The notes: generated by a model from the letters alone, not told the origin. Counted from the stretch's first letter, positions 1 through 9,169 are shown. The stretch: DNA of 64,000 nt from Sodalis sp. Psp (GCA_024648745.1 JAHCVB010000002.1:76885-140884), one strand, 5' to 3'. Program-made: numbers and translations.

Positions 1-112
1 GGTCGCAAAACAGCAAAAGTACGCCCTGCAGCCAACGCTGGAAATCCGCCTTAGTAGGTAAGCCTTGCGTCTCATCGCAAGCTACTTGTAGATCAAGTAT
101 CACTTTACTCAT
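1..112 (-). CDS. ybeY: Endoribonuclease YbeY, N-terminal part (cut by window edge)
   Basis: Reading leftward from the ATG at 112 gives 37 codons beginning [15 protein letters not shown], very close to the start of E. coli YbeY, the metal-dependent protein needed for 16S rRNA maturation and ribosome quality control. The catalytic histidine motif lies outside the window, so function cannot be verified. The start overlaps the tail of an eroded ybeZ reading frame (CAT GAG TAA in one frame, ATG AGT AAA in the other), the junction expected from the ybeZ-ybeY operon. The order ybeY, ybeZ, miaB on the minus strand facing ubiF on the plus strand is the E. coli arrangement. Confidence 0.85.
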   Translation of the reverse strand, partial: MSKVILDLQVACDETQGLPTKADFQRWLQGVLLLFCD

Positions 113-200
113 GCATTACTTTCTCTTCTCTAAAGAAAGCTACGAGTTGTGCCATTGCTGGACTAGCTTGCTCCTTGCGTTTTTGTTCACGATCGCAGCC
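105..200 (-). pseudogene. ybeZ: Remnant of ybeZ (PhoH-like ATPase), C-terminal tail only
   Basis: Upstream of ybeY an open frame of about 30 codons reads REQKRKEQAS and ends HE-stop, overlapping the ybeY start. A TGA interrupts it about 33 codons from the end and no P-loop is seen further upstream. The charged tail, the stop/start overlap and synteny suggest the last piece of ybeZ. Identification is by position more than by sequence. Confidence 0.4.
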
Positions 201-399
201 TGGCCTTCACATTTCTGGTTATGCGTCTAGTTACGCGATAGATCTATCTATTGTGAGAATTGAAACTATGATATCAATATATAGAGATTTTCTATTATTT
301 AAAATATATTATCACACTAATTTATTTTAATGTCTAATCGAGCTCTTAGGTTGCTTGATTCAGTAGGTGGTTGTTGTCTTCTAAGACTAACATACTTTC

Positions 400-700
400 T
401 TTGGTTTCGAGGTTCACATCTTTCTTCTCGGCATAGAAGTCATTTTAGGGTGAACTAACTCCCGCACCGCAGTAGGCAGGCCATAATGGTATAAGCTAAT
501 AAGTGAAATGTTATCGCTAGCGAAACATAAGTGAGGTAGTATCGATGATACTGGATAAAATATCCATCTGTTTTATATAGGTAAGTACATGAAACTGACC
601 AATTCCAGCGTATCGTGATAAACATCGAATAATATCGTCAGTCAATGGACGAGTTATCTTGTAATTTTTGCTAATGTTATTGATAGTCTACTGCGTATTA
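400..700 (-). pseudogene. miaB: Ghost of miaB (tRNA methylthiotransferase)
   Basis: The minus strand around 578-650 encodes PLTDDIIR, then after a one-base frameshift VYHDTLELVSFMYLP, matching the E. coli MiaB stretch [21 protein letters not shown]. Further on, LASDNISLISLYHYG aligns with the LIADVNFDMSYSFI region. The first half, including the radical-SAM cysteines, is missing because the tract runs straight into the ubiF upstream region. MiaB adds the 2-methylthio group to i6A37 of tRNAs reading U-starting codons, so this copy is certainly dead. Confidence 0.65.
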
Positions 701-769
701 AAAATTTTTGAATAGTCATTTCATAATACACTACCAGAATCTGAAAAATAAACTAGGCATCAGGACGAT

Positions 770-1933
770 ATGAGCACAGACTATGATGTAGTAGTTGTCG
801 GCGGCGGTATGGTGGGTGCAGCACTAGCGCTGACGTTAGCGCAGGCAGATTTTCGGGTGCAGGTGATTGACTCCGAGCCGATGATGAATGACGCTACGCT
901 AAATTTGCGGGTATCAGCTATCAGTTACTCTTCAGTGGCGTTGCTGCGTTGCTTGGGCGCCTGGCAACGTATCGGTGAACATTTTTGCGCGCCGTACCGC
1001 CGTCTGGAAACCTGGGAATGGCCATCCTCGGTGGTAGCGTTTGACGCCGCGTCGCTCAATTTGTCAGAGTTGGGATTTATGGTAGAAAACTGGCGGCTGC
1101 AGCAGGCTCTGTGGCAAGCGCTCACTGACTGTGATGCACTGGAGCTGTGCTGCCCAGTGTCGCTGAGTGCCATGATTTACTGTAGAGATCGTTGGCAATT
1201 AACGCTTAACAGCGGGCACACGATAGAAAGCCGTCTTGTGGTCGGTGCTGATGGAACACACTCCTGGGTCAGAGAACATGTGGGCATCGCTGTCAGCGGC
1301 TGGCAGTACCGTCAATCTTGTCTTTTGCTTGACGTGGAAGTCGAAAATAGTCAGCAAGATGTCACTTGGCAGGAATTTCATCCCTCTGGACCACGGGCAT
1401 TTTTACCTCTTTACGATCAGAGAGCATCTCTAGTGTGGTATGATAGCATAGCGCGTATCCGTCAGCTGGAGACATTATCATTGCCTGCACTAGAAAGGGA
1501 AGTGCAGACAGCCTTTCCGTCGCGGCTCGGTCAGTTCACCCTACATAGCACGGCGTCGTTTCCCCTGACGAGACGCCACGTGCGTGAGTATATAAAACCA
1601 GGGTTAGCGTTGATCGGCGATGCTGCACATACTATCAATCCACTTGCTGGACAGGGGGTAAATCTAGGGTTTCGTGACGTCCAGGCGTTAGCGGAGGTAC
1701 TGATCGACGCTCGCGATTGCTGCGAGCCCTGGTATACGTTAGCAGTGCTAAAACGCTATCAGCGCCGTCGCTATGGGGATAATTTTCTGATGCAGGCGGT
1801 GATGGATGCGTTTTATATTGCTTTTAGCAACGATTTGCCACCACTAATTCTAGTGCGCAATTTGGGGTTGATGCTGATGCAACGTACCGGTAGGGTGAAA
1901 AAGCGTGTGCTGCGCTACGCGCTAGGGCTATAA
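770..1933 (+). CDS. ubiF: 3-demethoxyubiquinol 3-hydroxylase UbiF
   Basis: A flavin-dependent aromatic hydroxylase of 387 residues (E. coli UbiF about 391) that hydroxylates the ring in aerobic ubiquinone synthesis at the inner face of the membrane. The FAD-binding GGGMVG motif lies at residues 11-16 and the second FAD motif, GDAAHTINPLAGQG, at about 281-294. Both are intact. The ATG follows an AGGA element by about five bases. The gene stands alone, diverging from the miaB ghost, and is followed by about 1 kb without genes before the tRNA cluster. UbiF rather than UbiH or VisC is chosen because of the synteny with ybeY-miaB. Retention fits an organism with an aerobic respiratory chain, as the sdh operon here also indicates. 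Confidence 0.93.
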   Translation: MSTDYDVVVVGGGMVGAALALTLAQADFRVQVIDSEPMMNDATLNLRVSAISYSSVALLRCLGAWQRIGEHFCAPYRRLETWEWPSSVVAFDAASLNLSELGFMVENWRLQQALWQALTDCDALELCCPVSLSAMIYCRDRWQLTLNSGHTIESRLVVGADGTHSWVREHVGIAVSGWQYRQSCLLLDVEVENSQQDVTWQEFHPSGPRAFLPLYDQRASLVWYDSIARIRQLETLSLPALEREVQTAFPSRLGQFTLHSTASFPLTRRHVREYIKPGLALIGDAAHTINPLAGQGVNLGFRDVQALAEVLIDARDCCEPWYTLAVLKRYQRRRYGDNFLMQAVMDAFYIAFSNDLPPLILVRNLGLMLMQRTGRVKKRVLRYALGL

Positions 1934-2978
1934 GTGTTTTATTCATTAAGAGTAGAGCTTATCTAAACTCACGCGATCTCCATGAATAAACTAGAGCAGC
2001 CGACGATAAACGTCAGATATTGACCCCCTTGGACAAAGTCTAATTTCCACTATGGGTTTTTGTAAAGATCACCTTACTGGTGTTTCTTCATCTTCGGGAA
2101 TAGAATCTTATCAGCTGTATACTGTTAGACGTTACTATGATGTTATCTGTTCTGATATTCTGCATCTGATGCGAAATTTTTATTTTTCGCCTGATACCAT
2201 GCAGTGGGATACCTAATTAACCATAGATTAGCATCTGTATTTTACTGTGGCAATCCATCCGACGTATGTTTCTCTTTAAAAGAGAAAGTAATAAACGAAC
2301 TGAATTTAAAGTACTTTATGGTTAGTGAGGTGATAATTTTGTCGCAATGGAGAAAATATAATCTTATCTATCGTACAAGAGCAAAGTCACCTGCCAGCTA
2401 ATAATAGCTGGATCCAACAAATAACATTTATATGGCAGACATGCTTACCGGAATCCAACACCATTGAGTTTTGTATTCACTACTGTCTTAGAGAAACGTC
2501 ATCACGAACGCGATTCCCGCCCTCCAGCTGTGCTACAGGAGAAACGCATCGAGAGCAATGATATTTTGACCCCGGAAGGTTAGGCTATTATTGGTCTGTG
2601 ACGGGGTGTGAAAGAAGCTCGCAGAGCACGAGTCATTACGTTTTGACTTGGACGGCAGATTTGATAATAGTCGACGACTATCTGCATCATTCAAATAGTT
2701 TGAATGAATCTCAGCTGCTATTACCACGAAGAGGAATTGATGACAGACCTTGGGGTAGCCTAAAACTCCGTACCAAGTAAATCTTAACTGGTACCATCAT
2801 CATCGCGGTGATTAACGCTGAGAGGACAAGATTTCTTGAAGGGAAAACTTTTTAAATATTGCCTATACAGACCTAATATGGATATGGCTTGCAGTACTAA
2901 GATGTAATGAAGACACTAGAATCACAACCCGAGTCACAATTCAATATCTCTCACTACTTAGTGATGTCCCAAAGTATG
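1934..2978. other. Gene-free stretch of about 1 kb after ubiF
   Basis: No frame longer than about 65 codons and no recognisable ghost on either strand. In E. coli the tRNA cluster follows ubiF almost directly, so this kilobase has no obvious E. coli counterpart. It is less AT-rich than the desert near 32-33 kb, which suggests it held a gene more recently. Confidence 0.5.
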
Positions 2979-2981
2979 TAG

Positions 2982-3056
2982 TGGCTACGACAGGAGTTGA
3001 ACCTGTGACCCCAGCATTATGAGTGCTGTGCTCTAACCGTGTTGAGCTACGTAGCC
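2982..3056 (-). tRNA. metU: tRNA-Met (CAT), elongator type
   Basis: Minus-strand cloverleaf with acceptor GGCTACG pairing with CGTAGCC, anticodon loop containing CAT, T-arm ACAGG/CCTGT and discriminator A. It closely matches E. coli metT/metU apart from a D-loop one base longer. The next three bases read CTA, so the 3' CCA is not encoded. It occupies the metU place in the E. coli order metT-leuW-glnU-glnW-metU. Confidence 0.9.
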
Positions 3057-3103
3057 ATAATTCTTTATGTAATATAGACTCATTAACGGTAGATGCGGAT
3101 CAT

Positions 3104-3186
3104 GATAGTTGGGTAGTTGAAATACTAACATTGAAGCCTTTGAGAGATAGAAACCCGATATCTTACCACTTGACCATAATTTCATC
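3104..3186 (-). pseudogene. Decayed tRNA-Gln-like gene
   Basis: Between the intact Gln and Met tRNAs the minus strand reads GGTCAAGTGGTAAGATATCG, echoing the GCCAAGCGGTAAGGCA of tRNA-Gln. Traces of an anticodon region (GGGTTTCTATC) follow, and an acceptor remnant TACCCAA where TACCCCA is expected. Stems no longer pair. Its position is that of glnW in E. coli. Confidence 0.45.
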
Positions 3187-3232
3187 TCAGTCGTAATTGC
3201 AGCATGATTTCTTCAGTTAAATGACAAAATGA

Positions 3233-3304
3233 CTGGGGTACCAGGATTCGAACCTGGGAGTGGCGGGATCAAAACCCGCTGCCTTACCGCTTGGCTATAC
3301 CCCA
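3233..3304 (-). tRNA. glnU: tRNA-Gln (TTG)
   Basis: Minus-strand cloverleaf: acceptor TGGGGTA/TACCCCA, anticodon stem GCGGG/CCCGC around TTTTGAT (anticodon TTG), T-arm CCAGG/CCTGG and discriminator G. Bases after the discriminator are TCA instead of CCA. It sits in the E. coli glnU position. Confidence 0.92.
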
Positions 3305-3327
3305 AGCGCTGCTGACTGAATTAATAG

Positions 3328-3409
3328 TGCGGGAGGCGAGATTTGAACTCGCATACCTTGCGGTGCCAGAACCTAAATCTGGTGCGTTTACCAATTTCGC
3401 CACTCCCGC
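3328..3409 (-). tRNA. leuW: tRNA-Leu (TAG)
   Basis: Minus-strand class II tRNA with acceptor GCGGGAG/CTCCCGC, anticodon TAG in the loop TTTAGGT, a long variable arm and T-arm GCGAG/CTCGC. It is nearly identical to E. coli leuW. The genome-encoded tail is CTA rather than CCA. Confidence 0.93.
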
Positions 3410-3421
3410 AAAATATGACGA

Positions 3422-3495
3422 CTTAAGACAGGAGTTGAACCTTGTGACCCCAGCATTATGAGTGCTGTGCTCTAACCGTGTTGAGCTATTTATCC
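3422..3495 (-). pseudogene. metT: Decayed second copy of tRNA-Met (CAT)
   Basis: Positions 3427-3488 repeat 2989-3049 of the neighbouring tRNA-Met exactly except for one extra base in the T-stem. The acceptor has drifted to GGATAAA opposite TTAAGTC with at least two mismatches, and the T-stem insertion breaks ACAGG/CCTGT pairing. It is in the metT position at the head of the cluster and is very likely non-functional. Confidence 0.7.
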
Positions 3496-3639
3496 AACTT
3501 TCCCCTTGACTGTCATTCAGTGTCAAGGGCGCATTATGCGGAGTTGTCTAACGTCAGTCAACCTCTTTTATTTAACCTACATTGAGCAGGATATTTATGT
3601 ACACTGTGAATTGATAATAAGATAGATAATACAATTATT

Positions 3640-4400
3640 TCTTGCTCTCCTAAGCTAGGAGAAATGTGATAAATCAGGTTGCAGGTCGCATCTAACTCCT
3701 CTTCCACTGTAAAGTGGACTTCACAATGTATAGGTACCGTCCTTGCTACTTTTCGGAGATCTCTCAGGTTTGGAGAGCCTGTTAAGATTCACGACAAAGG
3801 AGTGTAAGGCCCTAATCTAAGGTTTCACTTTCTACTTGGTCTTCCAACCGAGTGCGTGGCATATTTTGTGTAGTAGTGAAGATGATGCAATCCAGATCTC
3901 CGAACAAGCAACACGCCATTAGGAAACACCCGCTATCAGGTGACTTTTATCGCTTCTTCAAGTATTGTGTAGAGGATTGAGAGCAACGCTTTCGTTTCCT
4001 AATGCTTACGTCAAAGGTTACCATGTTCATCGTGATGCCCGTATCTCCCCATAGTTAAGGATGGTGAGTTTAAGCGCGTTGGCACGGTTTATAATGTTAT
4101 AGTAGGTGATTTGTGCTCAAAATCTGAGTAGCGATTTGTAAAAGAACCAGTCTTATCTTTGAATGCTTTTCCCTCTTGGAATTTTTCAGGGCTATAGCCT
4201 GACACTATAATCACTGAGCACTCGCTCTTCACTAAAATAAGAGAATATGATTCTAATAATTGACACAATAAAAGACGGTAGTATCAGCAAGGGGTAGGCT
4301 GCCAACAAAAGCTATGTTCGACGATTATTGCAAATATGTCGGTGCTGTTCGCCATTGGCATTACCTGCAGCATATTAAAAAACAAATCCGGCGCCGTGGT
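3640..4400 (-). pseudogene. asnB: Ghost of asnB (glutamine-dependent asparagine synthetase)
   Basis: Several blocks of E. coli AsnB survive in order on the minus strand, separated by frameshifts and stops. ECSVIIVSGYSPEKF corresponds to DCEVILALYQEKGPEF, GHHDEHGNL to GYDEHGQL, and GDLDCIIFTTTQN to GGLDSSIISAITKK. Next comes RLEDQVESE for RVEDQERSE, then HCEVHFTVEEELDAT for HHEIHFTVQEGLDAI. The last 200 or so residues before the tRNA cluster are missing, and the N-terminus fades out near 4400-4530. Position and direction match E. coli, where asnB lies between metT and the nag genes. Confidence 0.75.
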
Positions 4401-4639
4401 GCTTATAGGTTTTTGATGGTTACTATTTTATACATGCTGGCTTCAGTCACAGTGATTCAGAACATCTCCATGAATTTAGGTACTGTAGTGTTCGTTAAAA
4501 TTAGTACCTAGTTTTCCGGAATTTTATGGAGAGCATCACTCGACGAGCTTACATACTAATCCTGGTTCTGATTCTGGTGTCATCTTGGTGGTTTTCTCAT
4601 CTTCTTTGATATCCTTATGTACACCTGGCCGATGACCTT

Positions 4640-5190
4640 TAAGACTCTGGTAGAGTTCGGCTAACATATTCAATAACTTGAGAGCAGGCATTCACGACTT
4701 CTTTAACTTTCTAATTTCGGTTGACTGTCATCACCATTTCTAGATAGATGTTCAATTTATTTGGAGTAACTGTGATATTTTACCACTGTACTTGACCTAA
4801 AAACCACACCAAACCACTTATTCTTGGCTTCAGTGCTTTTCTTGTATGTGTTACTATTTTGCCTATCGGTGTTTAATGCCGACAGCACACACTCGCTGAT
4901 TCCTGCTTTATCCCAAGGTCTAGTGGATATGGTTCTATTTATCCGAAACCCGCTAGTAATTCATGGTATATGCTAATCTAGCAAGTATTCTTAATGGCTG
5001 ACGCTTAATTGCGTCTTTGGTGTCATTTATGGGCGCAGATTTTCCAACCTGATAAATAGGTTCTGGTGCCAGTGCACTGAACTTTTTCTGTCTGGAAAGT
5101 GTGCAATTGATAACTAGCTTGTTAGTGAATGATACGGAAGAGGGCAGTACTTTGGCGTCACAGTCAATACTACCGTAGTAGTGAGTCAAA
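4640..5190 (+). pseudogene. nagE: Ghost of nagE (N-acetylglucosamine PTS permease), 3' half
   Basis: The plus strand keeps scattered NagE blocks. GIHDFFNFLISVDC near 4687 matches GIHAGFSFSAGAIDY of the permease domain, and YVLLFCLSVFN near 4845 matches YFVVFSLVIRMFN. PDK-stop-VLVP near 5050 matches TDKIVVSP, and NFFCLES followed by LLVNDT matches the IIA region HAFCLET...HMGIDT. In E. coli nagE directly precedes glnS in the same direction, as here. The divergent nagBACD operon has left no trace. Confidence 0.55.
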
Positions 5191-5449
5191 GCCGCAGTTT
5201 TTCTTTTTCTTTAATTTGCTTCTCCGTCACAGACGACGATTGGTGATGGATGGTGTCTGGTGAACTTTAATTGCCACTGGGGACAATTTTAGGGCTGCTA
5301 TGGGAGCATTGGTAATATGTTATTTCCGTCTGCAGGACATATATTCCTATGCAGAATTTTAGCACATGGTTGTGTCTAAGCGTGGCATGTTGGAACATTA
5401 AGAACGATTAAATGTCGTGCCATTAAATAAATAATTCAGGAATATTAAT

Positions 5450-7135
5450 ATGAGTAGTGAGGATGAATCCCGTCCAATCAACTTTATTCGTCAGATTATT
5501 AATGACGATCTAGACTCAGGTAAGCATACATCGGTGCATACTCGTTTTCCGCCGGAGCCAAATGGCTATTTGCATATCGGCCATGCGAAATCTATTTGCC
5601 TTAATTTTGGTATCGCCCAGGATTATCATGGCCAATGCAACCTACGTTTCGACGACACCAATCCGATCAAGGAAGATATGGAGTATGTCGATTCTATCAA
5701 GCATGATGTGCAGTGGTTAGGTTTTAACTGGAGCGGCAATGTTCGTTACTCCTCAGATTATTTTGACCAACTGTATGATTATGCTCTGGAACTAATCTGT
5801 AAGGGCTTAGCTTATGTAGACCAGCTGTCACCAGATAAAATCCGTGAATATCGTGGCACGTTGACCAGGCCAGGAAAAAATAGCCCTTATCGGGACCGAA
5901 AAGTTGAGGAAAACCTAGCGCTGTTTGCTAAAATGCGTAACGGTGAGTTCACCGAGGGTAGCGCTTGCCTACGGGCTAAAATCGACATGGCTTCGCCGTT
6001 TATGGTGATGCGGGATCCGATGCTGTATCGTATAAAATTTGCCAAGCATCATCAGACCGGTACTAAGTGGTGCATTTATCCCATGTATGACTTTACTCAC
6101 TGTATTTCCGACGCATTAGAAGGCATTACTCACTCCTTATGCACCATGGAGTTTCAGGGTAATCGCAGATTGTATGACTGGATTCTTGATAATATTACAA
6201 TTGATACGCACCCCAAACAGTATGAATTTTCTCGCCTGAACCTCGAGTATGCCATCATGTCCAAGCGTAAGTTGAGCCTATTAGTGGCAAAAAAAATTGT
6301 TGATGGTTGGGACGATCCACGAATGCCAACTATTTCTGGTCTGCGCCGACGGGGATATACTGCTGCCTCGATTCGGGAATTCTGCCACCGTATCGGTGTG
6401 ACTAAGCAGGATAGTAACGTAGAGATGGCTGCACTAGAAGCATGTATTCGTGAGGAGTTGAATGAAAATGCACCGCGCACGATGGCGGTGATTAATCCAG
6501 TACGGGTAGTGATCGAAAGCCTGCCTTCGGGTCATAAGCAGAACATTAATATGCCTAATCATCCCAATAAGCCAGAAATGGGCATACGTCGGGTGATGCT
6601 CAGTCGAGAAATTTATATTGATCGAGCCGACTTCCGTGAAGAAGCCAATACGCAATACAAACGTTTGGTGTTGGGTAAAGAAGTACGTTTGCGCAATGCG
6701 TATGTAATAAAAGCCAAACGCGTAGAAAAAAATGAGCAGGGACAGATAACTACGATTTTCTGCAGCCACGACTCGGACACCCTGAAAAAGAATCCGACAG
6801 ATGGCCGAAAAGTGAAAGGGGTAATCCATTGGGTCTCGGCTAGCTATGGTGTGGCGGCGGAGTTCCGCCTGTACGATCGACTGTTCAGCGAGACCAACCC
6901 GACGTTGATGGAGGACTTTCTCTCTACTCTTAATCCGGAGTCACTGGTTATCTGTCAGGGTTTTGTCGAGCCAGGTACGTTGGCTGCCAAAGCAGGTACG
7001 TCTTTTCAATTTGAGCGAGAAGGATATTTCTGTGCTGACAGCTGTTATTTCACTCCATCCCGTCCAGTATTTAACCGAACAGTTGGACTGCGAGACTCGA
7101 GAGACAAGGGGCCAAGGTCCCATGGCAAGTCATGA
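5450..7135 (+). CDS. glnS: Glutaminyl-tRNA synthetase
   Basis: Charges tRNA-Gln with glutamine. A class I enzyme of 561 residues (E. coli 554). The HIGH signature appears as HIGH within [15 protein letters not shown] (about residues 33-47) and the KMSKS-type loop as IMSKRKL at about 268-274. Sequence identity to the family is continuous until GLRDS near the end. The last ten residues differ from the usual tail because the stop lies inside a long inverted repeat (7114-7162), so the 3' end was probably remodelled by a local rearrangement or slippage. The ATG follows AGGAATATTA. It stands alone downstream of the nagE ghost. Confidence 0.96.
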   Translation: MSSEDESRPINFIRQIINDDLDSGKHTSVHTRFPPEPNGYLHIGHAKSICLNFGIAQDYHGQCNLRFDDTNPIKEDMEYVDSIKHDVQWLGFNWSGNVRYSSDYFDQLYDYALELICKGLAYVDQLSPDKIREYRGTLTRPGKNSPYRDRKVEENLALFAKMRNGEFTEGSACLRAKIDMASPFMVMRDPMLYRIKFAKHHQTGTKWCIYPMYDFTHCISDALEGITHSLCTMEFQGNRRLYDWILDNITIDTHPKQYEFSRLNLEYAIMSKRKLSLLVAKKIVDGWDDPRMPTISGLRRRGYTAASIREFCHRIGVTKQDSNVEMAALEACIREELNENAPRTMAVINPVRVVIESLPSGHKQNINMPNHPNKPEMGIRRVMLSREIYIDRADFREEANTQYKRLVLGKEVRLRNAYVIKAKRVEKNEQGQITTIFCSHDSDTLKKNPTDGRKVKGVIHWVSASYGVAAEFRLYDRLFSETNPTLMEDFLSTLNPESLVICQGFVEPGTLAAKAGTSFQFEREGYFCADSCYFTPSRPVFNRTVGLRDSRDKGPRSHGKS

Positions 7136-7162
7136 CTTGCAGCGAAAGGCATGGGACCTTTT
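7114..7162 (+). terminator. Hairpin at the glnS stop codon, probable intrinsic terminator
   Basis: AAGGTCCCATG (7114-7124) is repeated exactly as its reverse complement at 7150-7160 and followed by a short T run. Directly inside the left arm is a perfect 16-base palindrome, GCAAGTCATGACTTGC (7125-7140). The stop codon of glnS lies within this palindrome. The 11-bp stem plus TTTT resembles a factor-independent terminator. Confidence 0.55.
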
Positions 7163-7462
7163 AGTATTGGATATATGAGGTACATATATAGCGTTTTAGT
7201 ACAACCATGAAATCCGTGAAGGAAAACTTACCCAGGGTGATAAAGTTTAATTATAGGAATATTTTTGAGAAATACAATCGACTGTTTATCTTGGCACAAG
7301 TCCATAGTACTAACGATTTTTGCACTGATGTTGTCTCTTGTTCTGGCTCATAGCTCCAGGAGATTAACATCTTAATGTAATTAAAAATTTACTTTTAATA
7401 ATCTAACAATAACCCTCTAGCAGAGCATAAGAACATACCATAAAGCAATGCAGAATAAACCA

Positions 7463-7909
7463 TCAATCATGTACGATATCGTCTTCACGTTCACGGCAGT
7501 CACCTTCTGTGCAATGACCATAAAGATAGAGGCTGTGATTGGTTAGCTTAATATTGTGCTTTTTCGCGATATCACGCTGACGCGCTTCGATGAATTCATC
7601 GCGAAATTCAATTACCTTACTACAGTCTAAGCAAATCAGGTGATCATGATGCTGCTGCTGGGTAAGTTCAAACACTGATTTATCGCCCTCGAAATTGTGA
7701 CGGGTTACAATGCCAGCGTCATCGAACTGATTGAGCACGCGGTAAACAGTAGCCAGCCCAATTTCTTCGCTCATATCAATCAGTTTTTTATATAAATTTT
7801 CTGCGCTGACATGGTGGCATTCTGGATCCTGCAACACTTCCAGGATTTTAAGTCTAGGAAGGGTCACTTTCAGGCCAGCCCTTTTTAATGCGATATTATT
7901 GTCAGTCAT
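7463..7909 (-). CDS. fur: Ferric uptake regulator Fur
   Basis: Iron-responsive repressor, 148 residues starting at the second ATG (MTDNNIALK), as in E. coli. The ATG at 7912 is one codon further upstream. The N-terminal winged helix (about residues 1-82) is intact, as are the dimerisation/metal domain with HHDHLICLDC, the structural-zinc cysteine pair CLDC and the C-terminal CTEGDC. The C-terminal tail after the last cysteine is altered (REREDDIVHD). It is followed in the expected order by fldA, but the chitoporin genes chiPQ that separate glnS and fur in E. coli are absent. A Fur box upstream of mntH in this window gives it at least one plausible target. Confidence 0.96.
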   Translation of the reverse strand: MTDNNIALKRAGLKVTLPRLKILEVLQDPECHHVSAENLYKKLIDMSEEIGLATVYRVLNQFDDAGIVTRHNFEGDKSVFELTQQQHHDHLICLDCSKVIEFRDEFIEARQRDIAKKHNIKLTNHSLYLYGHCTEGDCREREDDIVHD

Positions 7910-8186
7910 CATAAAGATTTGGTCCTGTTACCTGTTAGTTAAGTTATAAACTAACACATCCTCTAACAATCGTAGACCTAAAGAATACATTACCGTCCGC
8001 TCCCATGCATGTTTGTAACCATATCGACTAGTTAAGGGCTATGTTACATTTTAGATCTAAAAATCACATAAGCGTATTTATATTGTATTTCTTTCAGGAA
8101 ATTAAAGTTACAAAATTGTAGTTGTCAATTAATGCATACTTTTCCCTGACGTCCGATACATTTGGTAGGTAGCCCCAACTGTCAGT

Positions 8187-8696
8187 CTAAATCATCTCCT
8201 GACATACCTGTTTGACCCAGCTGTCCACGCGTTCGGTAGTAAGTTCCGATTGCCTGTCTTCATCAATAACCAGACCAATGAAGTGATCGTCGTCAGCTAG
8301 ACCTTTGGAAGCTTCGAAGCAATAGCCTGCAGTAGGCCAGCGGCCAACTAGAGTAGCACCGTGCGATTCGATGATATCTCGAATTATGCCCATAGCGTCG
8401 CAAAAATACTCTGAGTAATCTTCCTGATCGCCACAGCCGAACAGTGCCACCACTTTACCGGTAAAATTAATTTCTGCCAGCGTGGGGAAAAAGTCATCCC
8501 AGTCGCACTGCGCTTCTCCATAATACCAGGTAGAAATACCCAGCAGTAGCCGGTCGTATCGCTCCAAATCTTCTTTACTGCTTTTGGAGATATCAAAAAT
8601 ATCAGCGACATCATTACCCAATCGCTTCTGAATCATCTTGGCAACATTTTCGGTATTACCGGTGTCACTGCCAAAAAAAATACCCACACTCGCCAT
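8187..8696 (-). CDS. fldA: Flavodoxin 1, slightly truncated
   Basis: FMN-binding electron carrier (169 residues, E. coli 176) that serves IspG/IspH, biotin synthase and methionine synthase reactivation. The phosphate-binding loop GSDTGNT occupies residues 9-15, and the FMN-stacking region around STWYYGEAQCDW is present. The family normally ends with about seven more residues. Here a TAG falls at the codon where E. coli has Leu in EELHLDEILNA, so the last helix is shortened by a recent nonsense change. The core fold is complete and the protein is probably functional. Confidence 0.94.
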   Translation of the reverse strand: MASVGIFFGSDTGNTENVAKMIQKRLGNDVADIFDISKSSKEDLERYDRLLLGISTWYYGEAQCDWDDFFPTLAEINFTGKVVALFGCGDQEDYSEYFCDAMGIIRDIIESHGATLVGRWPTAGYCFEASKGLADDDHFIGLVIDEDRQSELTTERVDSWVKQVCQEMI

Positions 8697-8879
8697 GAAG
8701 ATACAAACCTCTTGATATTAAGAAAATACTCTATCGTCAACAAATTGATAAAGGCAATACAAAATAATAATAGCAGGTCATTACACATGGAGATACCTGC
8801 TAGAGGAGTTTTGTATCAATTTCCAGACGATCACATCTGTTAGTTCTTTGTATCAGTCCCCTAGAGGTGACGATGTGTA

Positions 8880-9169
8880 GCGCAAGTTGGTGCAATGGTC
8901 TCACCGAACTCAGGCTGATGGATCGCTGATAATTAAAAGATCCGACAGCAGGATCAGTGCGATGCGTGTACCGCGGAAACTGTCCTGCCAATTGGCCAAT
9001 TTTTCAGGGCATCCGCTGTTTACGCATTAATTTTCAACTTTACTCTACGCACAATCCGCGAACTTCATCGCGCCATAGCTAATTGTACTTAACTAATGTT
9101 TTGCTGTATCATGAGCAGGAAATTCGTTTCAGCCATATCTTAGACGGCATTCATCATGTTTTTTGCCAT
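8880..9169 (-). pseudogene. ybfE: Ghost of ybfE (SOS-regulated small protein)
   Basis: Starting at the ATG at 9169 the minus strand reads MAKNMMNAV then a stop. Later comes ETNFLLMIQQN for KTNPLSRDEQ, N-stop-LWRDEVRGL for NQLKRDKVRGL, a frameshift, and RVKLKINA for RVELKLNA. The E. coli order fldA-ybfE-ybfF-seqA is preserved. Confidence 0.65.

Noticed and set aside
2204..2401. 65-codon plus-strand frame in the ubiF-tRNA spacer
   Set aside because: No homologue recognised, no clear start signal, low-complexity AT-rich ends.
4314..4511. 65-codon plus-strand frame
   Set aside because: It lies opposite the N-terminal part of the asnB ghost and shows no family resemblance. Probably an antisense chance frame.
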